Numbered from the stretch's first letter, positions 47,415 through 55,915 are shown. The stretch: 64,000 nt of DNA from an uncultured Actinomycetes bacterium (GCA_937863385.1 CALMBW010000018.1:1-64000), one strand, 5' to 3'. Notes: generated by a model not told the origin, from the letters alone. A program made the numbers and translations.

Positions 47415-48563
47415 TCAGGCGTTCTCGGCTTCGAACTGCTTCCTGATCTCGATCGTCGGGAACCGGGTCTGCCAATGAGGGTCACCAGGTTTCACCCGCT
47501 CGCGCTGCTTGGTTGCCAGCCGCATCATCACTTCCAACGCTTTCGGCTCTTGTTCCGCGTCACGTAGCTCCAACACTCCTGCAGCGGCAGCTTCCTTCAG
47601 ATACTCGTCCCCTCGCTCGGAGCGCACGAGGATCATCGTCCACCCCTCCATGCCTAGTCCTCCACACGAAAGATCCGCATGTTCGGCTGCGAAGTCCGGG
47701 CAGTGGTGACACCATTCGTTAGCGAACGGGCGGCACTCCTTCAATGGGATGTTGATGTCGCGCCCGTCCTTGAGGGTGACGATCACCTTTCCCTTGACGT
47801 TGATCTTGGTGATGTCCTCGAGCTCTATGCCAAGTTCGTGACGGAGTTTTCCCACCACGAAAGCCTCGTAGTCGAATGTCTCGGTGCACATCAGGCCCAG
47901 GATGAGACTGACGTTGCGGGTCCATCTCTTGATGCCTGCGGCCGCGATCTGCCGAACGGCCGTTGACTCGCACGAAACACCGACCAACGCCACCTTCTTG
48001 CACTTCTCGGCTGCCGCCTGCTTGAGGCCGAGCGGGGTGGCGCAGTAGGTGTAGCGGGACCCAGCAGTGGCAAGTAGCTCGTCCGTGCTGCGGACCAGTC
48101 GAGGTTCGTCCAGCCACGGCACGTCTTGCGATGGGGCTGCCACCACAGCGCCATCGAGGCGGTCGGTGTCGAAGCCCCAGGAGATCAGAGCCCCCACTGC
48201 GCCGCCATCTTGACCCCGGTTCAAGAAGCGCTCATCGGTCGCTCGGGCGAGTGTCTTGTAGCGATACGGCCCCTCGGGCTTGTCGTAGGGGCGCTGAACC
48301 CCTTCGCCATGCACCAGAGCCTCGATCGCATCGACGGTCGGGTCTAACCGCGGGCACGCCATCGCACAGAGCGAACACCCTTCCTCGCCGTGCCAGCAGT
48401 TGTCGAATGGCGAGCGAGCGTCGGTCTGAACGGGGTCGAAATCGTTGAGTTCCAACACCTTGTGTGGGCAGGCGACGACGCAGGCCGAGCACGAGCAACA
48501 GATCTCGGTGGCGACGATCTCCTCGTACAGATGCTTCCAGTGCTTGCGCTCGGTGTCTGCCAA
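47415..48563 (-). CDS. Coenzyme F420 hydrogenase/dehydrogenase beta-subunit family protein
   Basis: A 382-residue protein with an N-terminal pair of iron-sulfur cysteine clusters (CCSCSACVVACP, CSLCAMACP) and the C-terminal FrhB/FdhB-type domain (VALVGVSCESTAVRQI, CTETFDYEAF, CHHCPDFAAEHADLSCGG). The family reduces or oxidises F420. It is divergent from cofC, which makes the F420 precursor; this supports an F420-linked redox role. The electron partner is not visible. Confidence 0.88.
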   Translation of the reverse strand: MADTERKHWKHLYEEIVATEICCSCSACVVACPHKVLELNDFDPVQTDARSPFDNCWHGEEGCSLCAMACPRLDPTVDAIEALVHGEGVQRPYDKPEGPYRYKTLARATDERFLNRGQDGGAVGALISWGFDTDRLDGAVVAAPSQDVPWLDEPRLVRSTDELLATAGSRYTYCATPLGLKQAAAEKCKKVALVGVSCESTAVRQIAAAGIKRWTRNVSLILGLMCTETFDYEAFVVGKLRHELGIELEDITKINVKGKVIVTLKDGRDINIPLKECRPFANEWCHHCPDFAAEHADLSCGGLGMEGWTMILVRSERGDEYLKEAAAAGVLELRDAEQEPKALEVMMRLATKQRERVKPGDPHWQTRFPTIEIRKQFEAENA

Positions 48564-48646
48564 CTATCGGACTCCTTCACGTCCCAAGGGTCGGGGGCGA
48601 CTCCGTCGGCGCCGGTTGGGCAGACTACCCCGCTACGCTTCGAGAT

Positions 48647-49288
48647 ATGGACGCAGGCATCGTGCCGATAAGAACGCCCAGGGCTGGGAAGCAACGCCTG
48701 TTGGCGAAGCTTGTCGATAGCGAACGCGAGGCAGTGGCGCGTGCCCTCATCGATGATGCTTTCGACCTGATGCAGGGGTGCCCGGAGCTCGGCTGGCTGG
48801 TCGTAAGCGATGACGAAGACGTCCTGGAACGAGCCGTCTCGTCTGGGCACCTCCCGGTACGCGACGCGGGGAACGATCTGAACGCGGCCCTTGCCTCGGC
48901 GCTTCGCAAGGCCGGTGAAGAGGGTGCAGAAGGTGCCCTGATCTTGCCCGCGGACCTCCCGATGGCAACACCGCACGATGTCGCTCTGATCATGGAAACT
49001 GCTGCCACGTCTGAGATCGTCATAGTTCCTTCCGGCGGAGACGGCGGAACGAATGGTCTCTACCTCAGCCCGGTAGATGCCCTAGCGCCTGCCTTCGGGG
49101 CGGCCAGCTTGACGGCTCACATCGCGGACGCCGAAGCGCTGAAGCTCAGAGCAACGGTTCTGCCGCTCGAGCGATTGGCGATCGACCTCGACTCACCCGA
49201 GGACATCGAACGACTCCTTGAGCGGGCAGAGACCAACGAGGGTCACACGATGCGGTTGCTGCGTTCCATCGCTGCTACTGATGCGTAG
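48647..49288 (+). CDS. cofC: 2-phospho-L-lactate guanylyltransferase (F420 biosynthesis)
   Basis: A 213-residue nucleotidyltransferase (also called FbiD). It shows VPIRTPRAGKQRLL, LILPADLPMATPHDV and GTNGLYLSP, typical of CofC. The start at 48647 is chosen because the longer frame has no family match. It acts early in F420 synthesis; CofD, CofE and other pathway genes are not in the window. Confidence 0.88.
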   Translation: MDAGIVPIRTPRAGKQRLLAKLVDSEREAVARALIDDAFDLMQGCPELGWLVVSDDEDVLERAVSSGHLPVRDAGNDLNAALASALRKAGEEGAEGALILPADLPMATPHDVALIMETAATSEIVIVPSGGDGGTNGLYLSPVDALAPAFGAASLTAHIADAEALKLRATVLPLERLAIDLDSPEDIERLLERAETNEGHTMRLLRSIAATDA

Positions 49289-49301
49289 ACAGTGGCGTCG
49301 C

Positions 49302-49682
49302 TTAGGTCTGGACGTCTGCTTCGGGATCCTCTTCCATCACGATCGGCATCGCACCCGCCTCCTCCATCTCACGCAGTCGTGCGGGCGTCAGCAATCGCAC
49401 ACCACCATCGGTCTGCAGGCCCAGAGCTCCACCCAGAGCAGCGAGTCCGAGCACGATCAGCACAACGGTCTGGGAGGTCGCGGGTGGCCGAGGAGTGCTG
49501 AGGGCATCTGCTGCTTCAACGCCATCATCGAAGCCGGAACGAACCCCGTACGCGTAGCCGGCGAAGCACAGCAGTGCTGCAGCGATAAGCACGAGCATGC
49601 CCTGCATGAATCGGATCGTACGCCGCTGCCTCCCGACACCCACCGGACCCCTGTAAGCGCCACCAACCATGCCTCTTTTCAT
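49302..49682 (-). CDS. Small membrane protein of unknown function
   Basis: A 126-residue protein with two hydrophobic helices (about 27-46 and 72-89), a linker with charged residues (RSGFDDGVEAADA) and an acidic tail. Convergent with cofC, 13 bases apart. No recognised family. It lies next to the HU gene but upstream of its terminator. Confidence 0.65.
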   Translation of the reverse strand: MKRGMVGGAYRGPVGVGRQRRTIRFMQGMLVLIAAALLCFAGYAYGVRSGFDDGVEAADALSTPRPPATSQTVVLIVLGLAALGGALGLQTDGGVRLLTPARLREMEEAGAMPIVMEEDPEADVQT

Positions 49683-49714
49683 GCCGCAACACTAAGGCGA
49701 TGACGATGCAACGA

Positions 49715-49747
49715 GAAAAGGCCCCGGGCATACCGCCCGGGGCCTTT
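49715..49747 (-). terminator. Intrinsic terminator of the HU gene
   Basis: A perfect ten-base-pair GC-rich stem (GGCCCCGGGC / GCCCGGGGCC) with a five-base loop is followed on the minus strand by TTTTCTCGTT. It lies 14 bases downstream of the HU stop and would end minus-strand transcription ahead of the small membrane gene. Confidence 0.85.
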
Positions 49748-49761
49748 CGAACCTTCTATTC

Positions 49762-50037
49762 CTAGCCGTTGACGAAGCTCTTGAAGCCGGCGCCCGGCTT
49801 GAAGGCCGGCACATCGGCAGCCGCGACTTGGATCGTCTCACCCGTCTGTGGGTTACGACCGGTGCGTGCGTTGCGGTGACGCTTCTCGAAGGTGCCGAAC
49901 CCGGGCAGTGAAACCTTGTTGCCCGCCTTGACTTCCTTCTGCACGTGATCGATCAGAGAATCCAGCACATCGCCGACCACGCGCTTGCTCTCACCAGTGC
50001 CTGCAGCGATGGCGTCGATCAGCTCACCCTTGTTCAA
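49762..50037 (-). CDS. hup: HU-type DNA-binding protein
   Basis: A 91-residue histone-like protein: NKGELIDAIAAGTGESKR, VSLPGFGTFEKRHR and the conserved RNPQTGETI arm (R56-P-x-T-G type). The TTG start at 50037 follows GAGGAG; a longer frame is not family-like. It lacks the Lys/Ala-rich tail often seen in actinobacterial HU. Its own terminator follows. Confidence 0.95.
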   Translation of the reverse strand: MNKGELIDAIAAGTGESKRVVGDVLDSLIDHVQKEVKAGNKVSLPGFGTFEKRHRNARTGRNPQTGETIQVAAADVPAFKPGAGFKSFVNG

Positions 50038-50186
50038 TGCAAACTCCTCCTCGCCTCTGGGAACGTTTCGCAGCGGCCACCTTATAGGCGCGACCCCGTG
50101 CCCGACAGGCAATATCGCCCTTCCGACGGGACATTTCGCCTTTCTGAAGCCCCTTTCACCCGATTTCTGGAACTATCTGGCAACCT

Positions 50187-50588
50187 CTAGGGAACCTCCA
50201 TCGGTCTTGCCACCGATTCCACGGCCACCGGCACACTCTCGATGCCCACCAACCCGAGGAAAGTCGTATCCACGGCTCCCCTCAGCACCACCGTTATCGA
50301 GGCATCGTCCACGACGATCGAGGAAAGGGCGTCGAAGCCACGCATCCGCAGAGCTGCGGCGGCAGCTGCCACCGCGCTTTCTTGATCCAGTCGAACCGGT
50401 CCACGATGGTAGATGCGTTCGACATCGAGGGCGTCTGCCGCCTGAAGCGCTGCAGCATCAGCCACGTTCTGCAGCGACCGGCGGAGCAACATCGCACGCG
50501 TCCCATCGACCGCCAAGCCTGTCACCGCCAGCACCACGAGGGCCAGACCAAGTGCGAAGAGGCTTACCTGCCCACGTTGGTCAGTCAC
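50187..50588 (-). CDS. TadG-like pilus-assembly protein
   Basis: A 133-residue protein with one membrane helix (about 6-30), beginning RGQVSLFALGLALV and followed by DGTRAMLLRRSLQNVADAAALQAADALD, a typical TadG-like N-terminal (Flp pilus minor) segment. The rest is short and not conserved. It is last in a four-gene pilin-type run, overlapping the previous gene by a few bases. Confidence 0.75.
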   Translation of the reverse strand: MTDQRGQVSLFALGLALVVLAVTGLAVDGTRAMLLRRSLQNVADAAALQAADALDVERIYHRGPVRLDQESAVAAAAAALRMRGFDALSSIVVDDASITVVLRGAVDTTFLGLVGIESVPVAVESVARPMEVP

Positions 50589-51018
50589 GACTGAGGTATC
50601 TCTGCATCGGAGCTTGGTGTATGGCTTCTATCCGGATGGCCGGGCCCACAGAAGCATCCAAGAAGGGCATCTGAAAGACCTCAACCGGATAGGAAACCCG
50701 GATCTCAACGGTGGCTCCTCTTTCCGGCACGCCCGACCAGCTCACCCGTATCAAAGACGGATCGAGGTCGTGAGCTCGAAAAGCTTCGACGACGGCACTT
50801 GATATCCGCTCTTCGACCTCTATGACGTCACCAGCAGAGGCGATCTGACTCCCGGCGTCACGTACCGCCGCAGTCGCAGCAAGAGCGGACCTGTGCAGCT
50901 CTGACAGGACGCCCAACATCCAGACGACTGGGATCAGCAGTATCAGTCCCAATAGCAGCGATTCAACGACGGCGATCCCTTTGTGATCGCTTGCTGCTCG
51001 CTCCAACGAGGATGTCAC
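50581..51018 (-). CDS. TadE-like minor pilin
   Basis: A 145-residue protein with an N-terminal pilin-like helix (GIAVVESLLLGLILLIPVVWML), preceded by a basic region, and a beta-rich C-terminus. The Glu in VVES stands at the place that pairs with the Tad peptidase. Overlaps the next two genes by small steps. Confidence 0.72.
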   Translation of the reverse strand: MTSSLERAASDHKGIAVVESLLLGLILLIPVVWMLGVLSELHRSALAATAAVRDAGSQIASAGDVIEVEERISSAVVEAFRAHDLDPSLIRVSWSGVPERGATVEIRVSYPVEVFQMPFLDASVGPAIRIEAIHQAPMQRYLSRD

Positions 51019-51413
51019 GGCAGCGGGCTCGGCCGGCTGGAGCTCGCCCGAGCCGTCACAGATATGGGCAATGGGATGATCCCAACGTCCTTCAAGCTGG
51101 CCCGAACGACGACATCGAACCGATCTTGCTGTTCTAGTGTGACCTCCGTTACCTCCACGTCTATGTCTGTAGCCAGCCCACCCACCGCATCTGAAACCGC
51201 GGCGGCCGCTACTTGCTCGGCCTCGTGGAGTGACCGTCCGAGCTCTACAGCAGCGCGAGCACCCTCATGGGCAGACGCCAACACGACGTTTCGTGCATAA
51301 AGCGTTAGCGCGACCTGGATGATGCCGAGCGCAAGGAATAGCACCAGTGCGATCGCGAATACCGACTCCACCGGAGCCGATCCCCGCTCGTTCAGCAGCC
51401 GACGCTGCCACAT
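51015..51413 (-). CDS. TadE-like minor pilin
   Basis: A 132-residue protein with NERGSAPVESVFAIALVLFLALGII, the TadE N-terminal hydrophobic segment with a conserved Glu. It overlaps the following TadE-like gene by four bases, and the preceding Flp-like gene by 22 bases. Together these form a minor-pilin set without nearby tadA, tadB or tadC. Confidence 0.75.
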   Translation of the reverse strand: MWQRRLLNERGSAPVESVFAIALVLFLALGIIQVALTLYARNVVLASAHEGARAAVELGRSLHEAEQVAAAAVSDAVGGLATDIDVEVTEVTLEQQDRFDVVVRASLKDVGIIPLPISVTARASSSRPSPLP

Positions 51414-51541
51414 ACTGAATCGAGAGACGCCCGAACGATGTCTACCAGCCGATCCTGCGCAACCGTCCAGATGGCCACAACCAGGGCTGAAGTCATCAAC
51501 ACGACCAGAACGTAGCCAAGTACCTCAGCGTTAGCGTCCAA
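51392..51541 (-). CDS. Small Flp/pilin-like hydrophobic peptide
   Basis: A 49-residue frame starting at TTG 51541: a short acidic start (DANAEVLGY), one hydrophobic helix (VLVVLMTSALVVAIW) and an amphipathic end. This fits a Flp-type pilin of the same cluster, but no ribosome-binding site is obvious and the start is unsure; the frame is open back to 51682. It is antisense to the N-terminal part of a broken HTH gene, which could partly explain the poor context. Confidence 0.5.
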   Translation of the reverse strand: MDANAEVLGYVLVVLMTSALVVAIWTVAQDRLVDIVRASLDSVCGSVGC

Positions 51542-51709
51542 CAGGTCTATTCGCTGGTGCGCAGCGGGGACCTTCCCGCGATAAAGATCGGGGGTCGCGG
51601 AGTGTGGCGCGTCGACAAGAAGCAGCTCGAGGCCTACGTCGACAGGATGCACGAAGAAACCAGGCAGTGGGCGCTTGAGCATCCGCTTAACCCGCGCGAC
51701 CGAGCCTGA
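51491..51709 (+). pseudogene. Excisionase/BldC-like HTH protein lacking a start codon
   Basis: In the plus frame 51491-51709, 72 codons read NVAKYLSVSVQQVYSLVRSG, DLPAIKIGGRGVWRVDKKQL and an HEETRQWALEHPLN tail before a stop. This is a MerR-like winged HTH as found in BldC and excisionases. The frame begins after a TGA at 51488, with no ATG, GTG or TTG ahead of the HTH, so the first residues appear lost. Nothing else in the genome segment replaces it. It could use an unusual start, so pseudogene is an inference. Confidence 0.6.
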
Positions 51710-52175
51710 TCAAGCTGACCGCCCCCATCGAAACGATGGTCGCGTTCCTGTTCCGCTCTACCTCGATGTGATCTTCGGCCACCCGGGTCAGTGGCCCCTC
51801 CCATAGCTCCCCCATGAGATCGGTTACTTGAACCGTCGCCGAAACCCGCGCCCACCTGCGCAAACGCGCCACTAGGTCGATCTCCGTCAACATGACCGGA
51901 GGACCTTCGCTTCGCGTTGCCACCACGCGATGCAATGGGGCCAGGAGTGTGCCCTCCAAGGCGACCACATGGTCGGTTGCGATCTCCTGCACTGGGACGA
52001 TCAAACCCTCTCCAAGGTGCCAGTTCGCGCCGGGCCAGCGAGCAAGCGCTCGAGCAAGAGTGAACCCCTGACTGAGTGAGTAAGCGAGATCGTTGGCCGC
52101 TTCATCGTCGGAAGCGGCGATGGCCGCGTCGAAAGAGGTGTCAAGCCCCCCCAAGACACGGTTGATGTCCGCCAT
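51687..52175 (-). CDS. Protein of unknown function in the pilus cluster
   Basis: A 162-residue protein with a helical N-terminal half (SFDAAIAASDDEAANDLAYSL) and a beta-rich C-terminal half (VARLRRWARVSATVQV...VSMGAVSLI). No signal peptide or membrane helix. The start at 52175 is preferred because GGGAG lies close; the frame is open to 52226. It converges with and overlaps the broken HTH gene by about 23 bases. The family is not recognised. Confidence 0.6.
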   Translation of the reverse strand: MADINRVLGGLDTSFDAAIAASDDEAANDLAYSLSQGFTLARALARWPGANWHLGEGLIVPVQEIATDHVVALEGTLLAPLHRVVATRSEGPPVMLTEIDLVARLRRWARVSATVQVTDLMGELWEGPLTRVAEDHIEVERNRNATIVSMGAVSLIRLGRAG

Positions 52176-52253
52176 GGCTCCCGCCCTAGGCCTGGAAAAC
52201 GATTCCTGCAAGACTCCCACATCCATATTTTTCAGGCAAATCGGTCGAATCGC

Positions 52254-52282
52254 TTGACAGCGTTCTATGGAGGCGTTAGAAC
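52254..52282 (+). promoter_or_regulatory. Sigma70-type promoter of the LysM operon
   Basis: A perfect -35 TTGACA at 52254-52259 and a -10 TAGAAC at 52277-52282, spaced 17 bases. Transcription would begin near 52290 and run into the LysM gene at 52323, whose start has a GGAGG site. The TTG of this -35 is the start of an artefactual longer frame. Confidence 0.65.
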
Positions 52283-52322
52283 GTTGTCATACGCAAACCG
52301 ATGTAAACGGAGGTCTCCGGGG

Positions 52323-53042
52323 ATGAATATAGGCACAATCGAGCATGCTGGCTACACGGCACTTCTCTTATTCGCAACGGGCGTTTCGCTCATACTTGGT
52401 GGGGCTCTACTGATGTCGCTGGCAACGCGCGTGAGGATCCGCATCCGTCGACCCCGTTTGGCATTGCCTGCGTGGGGAGGCCTGTGGTCCCTGGGTTGCG
52501 CCCTTGCCCTTTCCACTCCCGCTGCGGCAGGATCCCGGCGCCCCTCCTCTCTCCCTCGCCGGGACCCCGTTGCTGCCCAACCTTGGCTGGGGGTCTCCCG
52601 TCCCTCCCCTGATAGGGAGGCCCCCGCCGAGGCCCCACCCTGGAAAGCCGCCATCCATCCGGCCATCCATCCCGACCGCCAAGGCCAACCACACGGTCGT
52701 CTGTTTCCCAGAGCCAACCGCTGCAGCGACGAGAAGCACGCGTGCATGCGGCGTCATCCCGCCGGCAAGGGCCTCTCGAAATCGCCGCCACCGCCGGGCG
52801 TCACCCATGGTCGTGCCGTGAAGCGTGTCGGTTCGTCTCGACCCGATCCACTACGCCGGTGGGTGGTTCAGGAGGGCGACTCGCTGTGGGGCATCGCCGC
52901 AGCAGCCTTGGGAAAGTCCGATGCCGCTGCGGTCGCTCGCTACTGGCCGAAGATCCACAGACACAACAGAGAACTGATCGGCACCGACCCGAACCTCCTC
53001 TATCCGGGTCAGGTTCTCGAGCTGCCGGCTTTCGATCGATGA
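52323..53042 (+). CDS. LysM-domain envelope protein
   Basis: A 239-residue protein with a hydrophobic N-terminus (two helices, about 10-35 and 52-68), a Pro/Arg-rich middle and a C-terminal LysM domain (about 179-235: VVQEGDSLWGIAAAALG, LLYPGQVLELP). LysM binds peptidoglycan. The start at 52323 follows GGAGG. It overlaps the next gene by four bases (ATGA). The middle region is of low complexity and its frame is less certain. Confidence 0.78.
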   Translation: MNIGTIEHAGYTALLLFATGVSLILGGALLMSLATRVRIRIRRPRLALPAWGGLWSLGCALALSTPAAAGSRRPSSLPRRDPVAAQPWLGVSRPSPDREAPAEAPPWKAAIHPAIHPDRQGQPHGRLFPRANRCSDEKHACMRRHPAGKGLSKSPPPPGVTHGRAVKRVGSSRPDPLRRWVVQEGDSLWGIAAAALGKSDAAAVARYWPKIHRHNRELIGTDPNLLYPGQVLELPAFDR

Positions 53043-53581
53043 GCTTCGAGAGGTCCTGGGGGAGGTCGCCACGAGAAGCGGCCCCGGTTGTGCGGAACCA
53101 GACCCGTTCGGCGGTCCTCCTCCAGGGAACCACCCTATTGCGCGGCCGCGGAAAGATCGCCGCCGCCGCCGCAGTCATAGGGATCACTGGATCCTCGATC
53201 GTGTCGTCCAGCCCTGAAGCAGCAAGCGGTCCCCCCAAGCCTCAGGTCGTGACAGCTTCCCCTTCTCCTCAGGTTCCCGCCCCTCCCGGCGCTTCAGACC
53301 GGGCGAACTACTACCTGTCGGCTCCCGAGGTCGACGGATTGCCCACGGAGATCGCGCCCTGGACCCAGATCGAACTCTGGGTCGCTTGGGACCCGCCTAT
53401 CACCGACGAACCGAGCCTCAACAAGCTGGTGACGGATGCCTACATCGAAGCGGTGCTAGCGCCTATCGCTCCGGAATCCCCCTACACCCTGAAGCTTTCC
53501 ATCCGTCGCCGCGACATCTCCGACCTCCTCTATGCCGACCGATACGGAAGTCTCAGCGCTATCGTGATCGCCGACTCGTAA
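53039..53581 (+). CDS. Exported protein of unknown function, coupled to the LysM gene
   Basis: A 180-residue protein with a hydrophobic segment (about 41-60), a Pro/Ser-rich linker, and a C-terminal region with IELWVAWDPP and LKLSIRRRDISDLLY. Start codon overlaps the LysM stop, suggesting a joint role in the envelope. No family is recognised. Confidence 0.65.
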   Translation: MSFERSWGRSPREAAPVVRNQTRSAVLLQGTTLLRGRGKIAAAAAVIGITGSSIVSSSPEAASGPPKPQVVTASPSPQVPAPPGASDRANYYLSAPEVDGLPTEIAPWTQIELWVAWDPPITDEPSLNKLVTDAYIEAVLAPIAPESPYTLKLSIRRRDISDLLYADRYGSLSAIVIADS

Positions 53582-53669
53582 CCTTTGCTTGCTTCTGTAC
53601 GTTGCCCTTCCTGATGGCTGCTGAATGAACTGGCTCTTAGCGCCGAAACGGACATAGGGTAGCGACACG

Positions 53670-54599
53670 ATGAGCGAGGAAACCAGAACTAGCACTCGGC
53701 TAGACCGGGCTATAGCAACCTTCACGTTGCTTGCCCTGATCGGCGCGTCAGCATCGATGCTCCTAGGTCTCACCACAGCAGGAGCCCAAGAACCTCCCCC
53801 TCCCACCGTGACGGTTACCGACCCCCTGGAAGGCGAAACCACCTTCTCACCGGCAGTGATCGATGTGCCCCTCAACGGTCAGCTGGAGTTCGTGCTCGCC
53901 AGCGGGGACGCCAGTGGCACCTCGATCGATTCAACCGATCCTCTGTTCGCGTTCGACGGGTTCTGTTTCTTATCGGCTGCCAACCCGTCCTGCACCGTGA
54001 CGGTTATCGACCAGAACGCCGCGGGCCAGGTCGAATACGCCGAAACGGCCGACACCAGCACGACCGGCCTCATCAACGTGACGACCGGAACCCCAAGCCC
54101 CTCCTCAAGCGCCAGCCCCAGCACCTCGTCCAGTCCCAGCGCTTCTCCCTCCGCGTCCCCGACGGGGTCACCAACCGCTTCTCCCTCTCCTTCCACATCG
54201 CCCACGGCAGACCCAAGCACATCACCGACGGCTTCACCGAGCGCGAGCCCTTCACCCAGCACTTCCCCTTCCCCGCAGCCAACGGTCCACCCTCGGACAT
54301 TGACCATCGAACTACGTGGCGCTCTGATCGTCAGCGGGACGCTGTCCTCTGATGATCCGGGCTGCTACAGGGGAGCTCCGGTGGACGTGCAGAAGCGGGT
54401 GGTGAAGAAACGCAACGGCAAGAAGGTCGTGCGGTGGAAGAAGATCACCCGCGACATCACAAACTTCGATGGCGAGTACGAAGCAGCTATCGCGCCCAAG
54501 AAGGGCCGCTACCGAACGCGGTCTATCAGATACTCGGATGACACCGGCATGCAGATCTGTGCGTTCGTCGTGTCCGCGGTGCGGCGCTACAGACCTTAG
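53670..54599 (+). CDS. Secreted protein with Ser/Pro-rich repeat linker
   Basis: A 309-residue exported protein: signal helix (about 17-37), an N-terminal domain with VPLNGQLEFVLASG, a ~60-residue linker of SPS/SPT/SAS repeats (about 140-205), and a C-terminal basic beta-domain (TIELRGALIVSGTL, KKGRYRTRSIRYSDD) ending in two cysteines region (MQICAF). The gene has a close paralogue downstream with the same layout, so they likely arose by duplication. It may be a cell-wall-anchored or surface protein. Confidence 0.75.
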   Translation: MSEETRTSTRLDRAIATFTLLALIGASASMLLGLTTAGAQEPPPPTVTVTDPLEGETTFSPAVIDVPLNGQLEFVLASGDASGTSIDSTDPLFAFDGFCFLSAANPSCTVTVIDQNAAGQVEYAETADTSTTGLINVTTGTPSPSSSASPSTSSSPSASPSASPTGSPTASPSPSTSPTADPSTSPTASPSASPSPSTSPSPQPTVHPRTLTIELRGALIVSGTLSSDDPGCYRGAPVDVQKRVVKKRNGKKVVRWKKITRDITNFDGEYEAAIAPKKGRYRTRSIRYSDDTGMQICAFVVSAVRRYRP

Positions 54600-54747
54600 A
54601 CCCCGGCGAAAAGATCCACCTCAGGTAAGGCGTGCTTCGTCCGATTTCGGTAGGTAATCGCCGGGTCTGTCCTGATGGTCTTGACCGCGAACCTCTGATA
54701 GACCTCATAGTCACTTAGACCTATCCCTTACTAACCGTGGAGAGTTG

Positions 54748-55734
54748 ATGCCTCGAGCCAGGGCGACAGATGGCAGGTTCGACCGCACCATAGCGGTCTT
54801 CCTGCTTGTAGCCATGGCGTCGGCTATCACCTACATGTTCTTCTGGTGGGCGCCCTCCGCTCGTTCCGGGCCGGCAGCAACCAAGACGATCACCATCTCC
54901 AGCTTGCTCGCCCTGAGCCCACTCACGGAAACCATGACCACTGCCGATACGCTAAACGTCACCAACGAACATCCGCTGATAGCCCAAACGCTGGTTCTGA
55001 CCCCTGCGAACGGTGGGTCGTCCACGGATGTGTCGGTTCCAGCTGCTCAAACCACTACTGCGCCTGCGCTATCGGCGGGAACGTACTCCTACGCCTGCAA
55101 CCCCGCCTGCACCAACGGGCCCGGCTCCCTCACCGTTACGGCACTACAAACCGCGTCTCCAACCCCCAGCCCGAGCCCGACCGAAGAATGTCCCCTCCCG
55201 GTTCCCCTGCCCGCTGTTTGCGAGGAGCCGCCACCCTCATCACCCTCTGCCTCGCCAAGCGCCACCGCTTCACCGAGTGCCTCGGCGTCTCCCAGCGCGT
55301 CTCCCACCGCTTCGGCGAGTCCCACGGCGAGTCCCAGTCCTTCTGCCTCACCTTCTACATCTCCCTCCCCATCTCCATCGACAAGTCCCTCTACCTCTCC
55401 GACGCCGAGCCCTAGTCCAACGATCGGACCTCCCACAGATCGCCGCGTGACGCTCAATCTGCGTAGGCACCTGAAGGCTCGAGGCAAGATCACGGCCGAG
55501 CAGGCCGCCTCCACGGATTGCTATTCCAACGTGACGGTGGATATCCAGCGAAAGACCAAGAGCGGATGGAGAACCATCAAGTTCGCTACGACGAACGACG
55601 AAGGGTCGTACAAGACCAAGCTGAAGGATCGCAAAGGCAAGTACCGGGCGCTCGTAAACGAGCTAGTCGTCAATGACGTCCTCGTCTGCTCTAGTGACGT
55701 TTCACCTATCAGCCGCCACAGACACCGCAAGTAA
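54748..55734 (+). CDS. Secreted Ser/Pro-rich protein, paralogue of the upstream gene
   Basis: A 328-residue protein sharing layout with the gene ending at 54599: signal helix (about 15-36), N-terminal domain with a CNPACTNGPG motif, a long SPS/TPS/SAS linker (about 140-230), and a C-terminal domain (VTLNLRRHLKARGKI, KGKYRALVNEL). Start at 54748 rather than the TTG three bases before. Convergent with the 5S gene; a shared hairpin lies between. Confidence 0.75.
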   Translation: MPRARATDGRFDRTIAVFLLVAMASAITYMFFWWAPSARSGPAATKTITISSLLALSPLTETMTTADTLNVTNEHPLIAQTLVLTPANGGSSTDVSVPAAQTTTAPALSAGTYSYACNPACTNGPGSLTVTALQTASPTPSPSPTEECPLPVPLPAVCEEPPPSSPSASPSATASPSASASPSASPTASASPTASPSPSASPSTSPSPSPSTSPSTSPTPSPSPTIGPPTDRRVTLNLRRHLKARGKITAEQAASTDCYSNVTVDIQRKTKSGWRTIKFATTNDEGSYKTKLKDRKGKYRALVNELVVNDVLVCSSDVSPISRHRHRK

Positions 55735-55760
55735 CGTCCTCTGGGACTTGCTGTGAACGC

Positions 55761-55789
55761 GAAGAAGCCGCCCCAGGGGCGGCTTCTTC
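55761..55789. terminator. Bidirectional hairpin between the secreted gene and 5S
   Basis: A 14-bp stem (GAAGAAGCCGCCCC / GGGGCGGCTTCTTC) around a single-base loop lies between the two converging transcripts. Its tails on either strand are only weakly U-rich, so it may act bidirectionally or as a simple block. Confidence 0.6.
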
Positions 55790-55798
55790 GAGAAAAGA

Positions 55799-55915
55799 TG
55801 CGGCGGCGTCCTACTCTCCCACCCAGTCACCCGGGCAGTACCATCGGCGCTGGAAGGCTTAACTTCTGGGTTCGGAATGGAGCCAGGTGTGACCCTTCCG
55901 CCATAGCCACCGCAA
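55799..55915 (-). rRNA. rrf: 5S ribosomal RNA
   Basis: The minus strand reads GCGGTGGCTATGGCGG at the 5' end, GAACCCAGAAGTTAAGCC in loop B/helix III and ends GACGCCGCCGC, which pairs with the start. Length is about 117 bases. It follows 23S by about 112 bases of spacer. Confidence 0.95.

Noticed and set aside
52254-52322. Extended N-terminus of the LysM protein starting at TTG 52254
   Set aside because: That TTG is part of the -35 box, and the ATG at 52323 has a good ribosome-binding site.
52352-52808. Three long minus-strand frames opposite the LysM gene
   Set aside because: They reflect GC-rich codon bias in a Pro/Arg-rich stretch; none has a start site or motif.
54100-55420. SPS repeats considered as CRISPR
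   Set aside because: The repeats are in-frame codons of a low-complexity linker, with no fixed spacer length.
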